A program made the translations under genes and the position numbers. This document shows, piece after piece, positions 61,940-64,000 of a stretch of DNA of 64,000 nt (position 1 is its first letter; each line of letters starts with the position of its first letter). Location of the stretch: contig CALODM010000009.1 in the NCBI GenBank assembly GCA_942492125.1, forward strand, positions 1 to 64,000. The letters run 5' to 3'. Source of the stretch: BCD1 sp942492125. Its GTDB lineage: Bacteria; Bacteroidota; Bacteroidia; Chitinophagales; Saprospiraceae. A model generated the notes under the pieces. That model made no database searches. It was not told where the DNA came from and worked only from the letters and a program-made list of their open reading frames with translations.

Positions 61940-64000
61940 ATGCATTTTAGACTACTACTCTCCGGTGTTTTGACTCTTCTTTTAGCTGTTGGATTATGGG
62001 CCCAGAATGTAATGCCGATTGGATCATGGCGTTCCCATATGCCTTATAAAATAGGTCAGTATGTTACACAGAGCGATGCTGAGATTTTTTATTCTACAGG
62101 CCTTTCCATCGTAGCGTTTGATAAAGAAGAATTGTCTACCCGCTATCTTTCCAAAACAGACCTGCTGAGTCAGGCAGGTATCCAGTATTTGAAATATTTC
62201 AAGGCACAGGAAGCCCTTATCGTTGTTTTTACCGACGGGACCATGGATGTCGTTGAGACGGACCGCGTAATTACCATGCCCCAGATCGCCAACTTTCCAA
62301 ATGTGATTATTGGAAAAGGAGTCAATCAAATTGTACCGGAAAGTGATACAACAGTTTTGCTGGCCGGAAGTTACGGCGTTTCAAGGGTGAGGATCAGCGA
62401 GACAGTCAAAGAATTTGCTTTTACCACATTTACGGGTATGGCAGTCAATGCTGTTGTCAATCATGAAGGATTTATTTATGTGGGAACAGAGGAAGGAATT
62501 TATCGAATCGAAACCACGAGTTTTTTCCCTGAAGTTTTTTCCAATTGGGAATACCTGGGTACCGACTTTGGCTTCCCTGGCGATTATTCTACTCATGCCC
62601 TCGTTGTTTTTAACGACCAGCTTTATTTTGATATAAATAATGTCGTATACCGTTGGAATGACGACGGACCGGTTGAGATCCATGAGGAAGCTGAACAAAA
62701 AGTGCAGTATATGTCTGCCGAGGGTACTCACCTTTTGGTAGGATATCAGTGCAATTGGGAGAATTGTGGCGGAAACGGAAAAGTACTCTATTTCAATGCA
62801 GATGAAACGCATGGAGAATTGGCAGGAGGGTGTATAGCGGTGCCTTATAACGGTCTTGAAGATGAACAGGGGAGAATTTGGTTTGGGGAGGATTATCGTA
62901 ACTTCCGGTGGCTGGATAATGTGAATGATGCCAACTGTAATACCATATCGCTCAACTCACCCTGGTCTGAGAAATCGTGGAATATCGAAATTTTGAACAA
63001 TGAGGTTTGGGTAACTTCGGGGGGATTGACGCCGGAAACACTTAAGGGACAATTTTTCCGCGATGGCTTTTATTCTTTGATAGATGGTCAGTGGACAATT
63101 TACAATACAACTACCAATACTACCATGAGAGGAGAAGACCCCAATGATAATAACGATGACCTTTTCGGAATGATCTCTCTGGCTATCAGCCCTAATACCG
63201 GAAAAATATATGCCGGCTCCTATTTCGAAGGGCTTATTGAAGTGGATGGAGAGGAAGTGAATCTTTACAATGAAAAAAATTCTACTTTGCAGTTGGCGGA
63301 AAATGATGAAACCCGAGTGCGCGTTTTGGGGTTGGCATTTGATGAAGAGGATAACCTTTGGGTAACCAATGCACTGGCCATAGATGATAGGCCGCTATCT
63401 GTCCTTAAGCCGGATGGCACCTGGAAAAGTTTTGACGAAGTCTGCGGGTTTGAATTACTGATGGATGTAGTGGTCGATGGAAATGGCTATAAATGGATCC
63501 GGTTGGGGAATTCCTCTGCAGGTCTGTTGTTGTTTGATGAAGGAGAAATGGAGGACGACTCCGATGACCGATGCCAGTTTTTTTCTTCGGCAAACAGCAA
63601 CTTGCAAACCAACGATGTTACCAGCCTGGCTGTTGACCTGGATGGAGACGTCTGGGTAGGAACAACTGCCGGAATTGTGATCTTTGAATGTGGCGGCAAT
63701 GCTTTTGATGAAGAATGTAACGGATCCCGCAGGATTGTGGTTGGTGAAGACGGGAATCCGGGGTACCTTTTTGAAACGGAACGCATCGAGGCTATTGCAG
63801 TTGATGGTGGTAACAGAAAATGGATAGGGACTTCGACCGGAGCTTATTTGTTATCTCCCAATGGTGAAGATGAATTGTTGTACTTCAATGAAGACAATTC
63901 ACCACTTTTGGATAATACCATATTTGATATCGCCTGTAATCAGGAAACCGGTGAGGTGTTTTTTGCAACCAACAAAGGACTGGTTTCCTATCAGGGTGAT
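61940..64000 (+). CDS. PorZ-like beta-propeller T9SS component, 3' end cut by window edge
   Basis: 687 residues visible, open to the window end. The signal peptide MHFRLLLSGVLTLLLAVGLW is followed by IGSWRSHMPYKIGQYVTQSD, then propeller blades with two-component-regulator-type repeats (EGFIYVGTEEGIYRIE, DVWVGTTAGIVIFE, RKWIGTSTGAYLLS). This is the pattern of PorZ, the T9SS surface protein that delivers anionic LPS for sorting of cargo. A secreted sensor-propeller of similar architecture is the alternative. The C-terminus needed to decide (sorting domain) is outside the window. Confidence 0.7.
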   Translation, partial: MHFRLLLSGVLTLLLAVGLWAQNVMPIGSWRSHMPYKIGQYVTQSDAEIFYSTGLSIVAFDKEELSTRYLSKTDLLSQAGIQYLKYFKAQEALIVVFTDGTMDVVETDRVITMPQIANFPNVIIGKGVNQIVPESDTTVLLAGSYGVSRVRISETVKEFAFTTFTGMAVNAVVNHEGFIYVGTEEGIYRIETTSFFPEVFSNWEYLGTDFGFPGDYSTHALVVFNDQLYFDINNVVYRWNDDGPVEIHEEAEQKVQYMSAEGTHLLVGYQCNWENCGGNGKVLYFNADETHGELAGGCIAVPYNGLEDEQGRIWFGEDYRNFRWLDNVNDANCNTISLNSPWSEKSWNIEILNNEVWVTSGGLTPETLKGQFFRDGFYSLIDGQWTIYNTTTNTTMRGEDPNDNNDDLFGMISLAISPNTGKIYAGSYFEGLIEVDGEEVNLYNEKNSTLQLAENDETRVRVLGLAFDEEDNLWVTNALAIDDRPLSVLKPDGTWKSFDEVCGFELLMDVVVDGNGYKWIRLGNSSAGLLLFDEGEMEDDSDDRCQFFSSANSNLQTNDVTSLAVDLDGDVWVGTTAGIVIFECGGNAFDEECNGSRRIVVGEDGNPGYLFETERIEAIAVDGGNRKWIGTSTGAYLLSPNGEDELLYFNEDNSPLLDNTIFDIACNQETGEVFFATNKGLVSYQGD

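Noticed and set aside
1..64000. tRNA or rRNA genes
   Set aside because: No cloverleaf with a T-loop GGTTCGA-type core or rRNA-like stretch was recognised by eye; a tRNAscan-SE run would be decisive.

Overview
The window comes from a Bacteroidota chromosome, most likely the Saprospirales/Saprospiraceae. Evidence is the type IX secretion (T9SS) C-terminal sorting domains on several exported proteins, a PorZ-like propeller at the right edge, Bacteroidota-type promoters (TTG ~20 nt upstream of TAnnTTTG), weak or absent Shine-Dalgarno sequences, and conserved clusters such as birA/rsfS/ftsH and mutL-rhomboid-rhomboid-nadD. Base composition is moderate and coding density high, with genes on both strands in short runs. 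No tRNA, rRNA or CRISPR array was recognised.

Layout. 1-9.6 kb: mnmE (cut by the left edge), a radical SAM gene with an in-frame stop near its end, a secreted endonuclease I, an isolated DUF5682 gene, a hydrolase, a DUF4350 protein and a MORN-repeat membrane protein. 9.58-11.35 kb: an unusual composite of a Y1/REP-type transposase gene lying between two direct copies of a structured GC-rich leader, each followed by a tandem array of 52-56 bp hairpin units. 11.4-22.2 kb: accessory region with an Old Yellow Enzyme, a tail-collar protein followed in frame by an orphan T9SS tail, a modular GH92 lipoprotein, a frameshifted 21-residue LRR T9SS protein, a MITE-like element, an orphan contractile-injection tube gene and a truncated phospholipase-C-like gene. 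22.2-28 kb: signalling and metabolism (frameshifted MBL hydrolase, CBS protein, TM2/TPR/SHOCT protein, SpoIIE phosphatase, queuosine-mannosyltransferase-like protein, hydrolase). 28.1-33 kb: birA, rsfS (frameshifted), ftsH, aroA. 33-48 kb: OmpA-like protein, a heavily frameshifted acyl-CoA dehydrogenase, folB, DUF4197, 3-hydroxyacyl-CoA dehydrogenase, Kelch-T9SS, TonB-TPR, M1 peptidase, SGNH hydrolase, lipid kinase, nucleotidyltransferase, and a second MITE-like copy next to a candidate terminator/small RNA. 48-64 kb: pgeF, a decayed exo/endonuclease/phosphatase gene, a Tat-exported oxidoreductase, ppc, cysS, mutL, two rhomboids, nadD and the PorZ-like gene.

The genes are mostly housekeeping (translation, tRNA modification, mismatch repair, NAD and folate synthesis, anaplerosis) mixed with cell-surface and secreted functions that depend on T9SS. 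Two points deserve attention: the transposase/leader/array composite at 9.58-11.35 kb, and an unusual density of broken reading frames (2.45, 13.35, 19.4, 22.59, 29.06, 34.5-35.7, 49.6-50.1 kb). Some of the breaks lie in homopolymers of otherwise well-conserved genes, which may be sequencing error, while others look like true decay.
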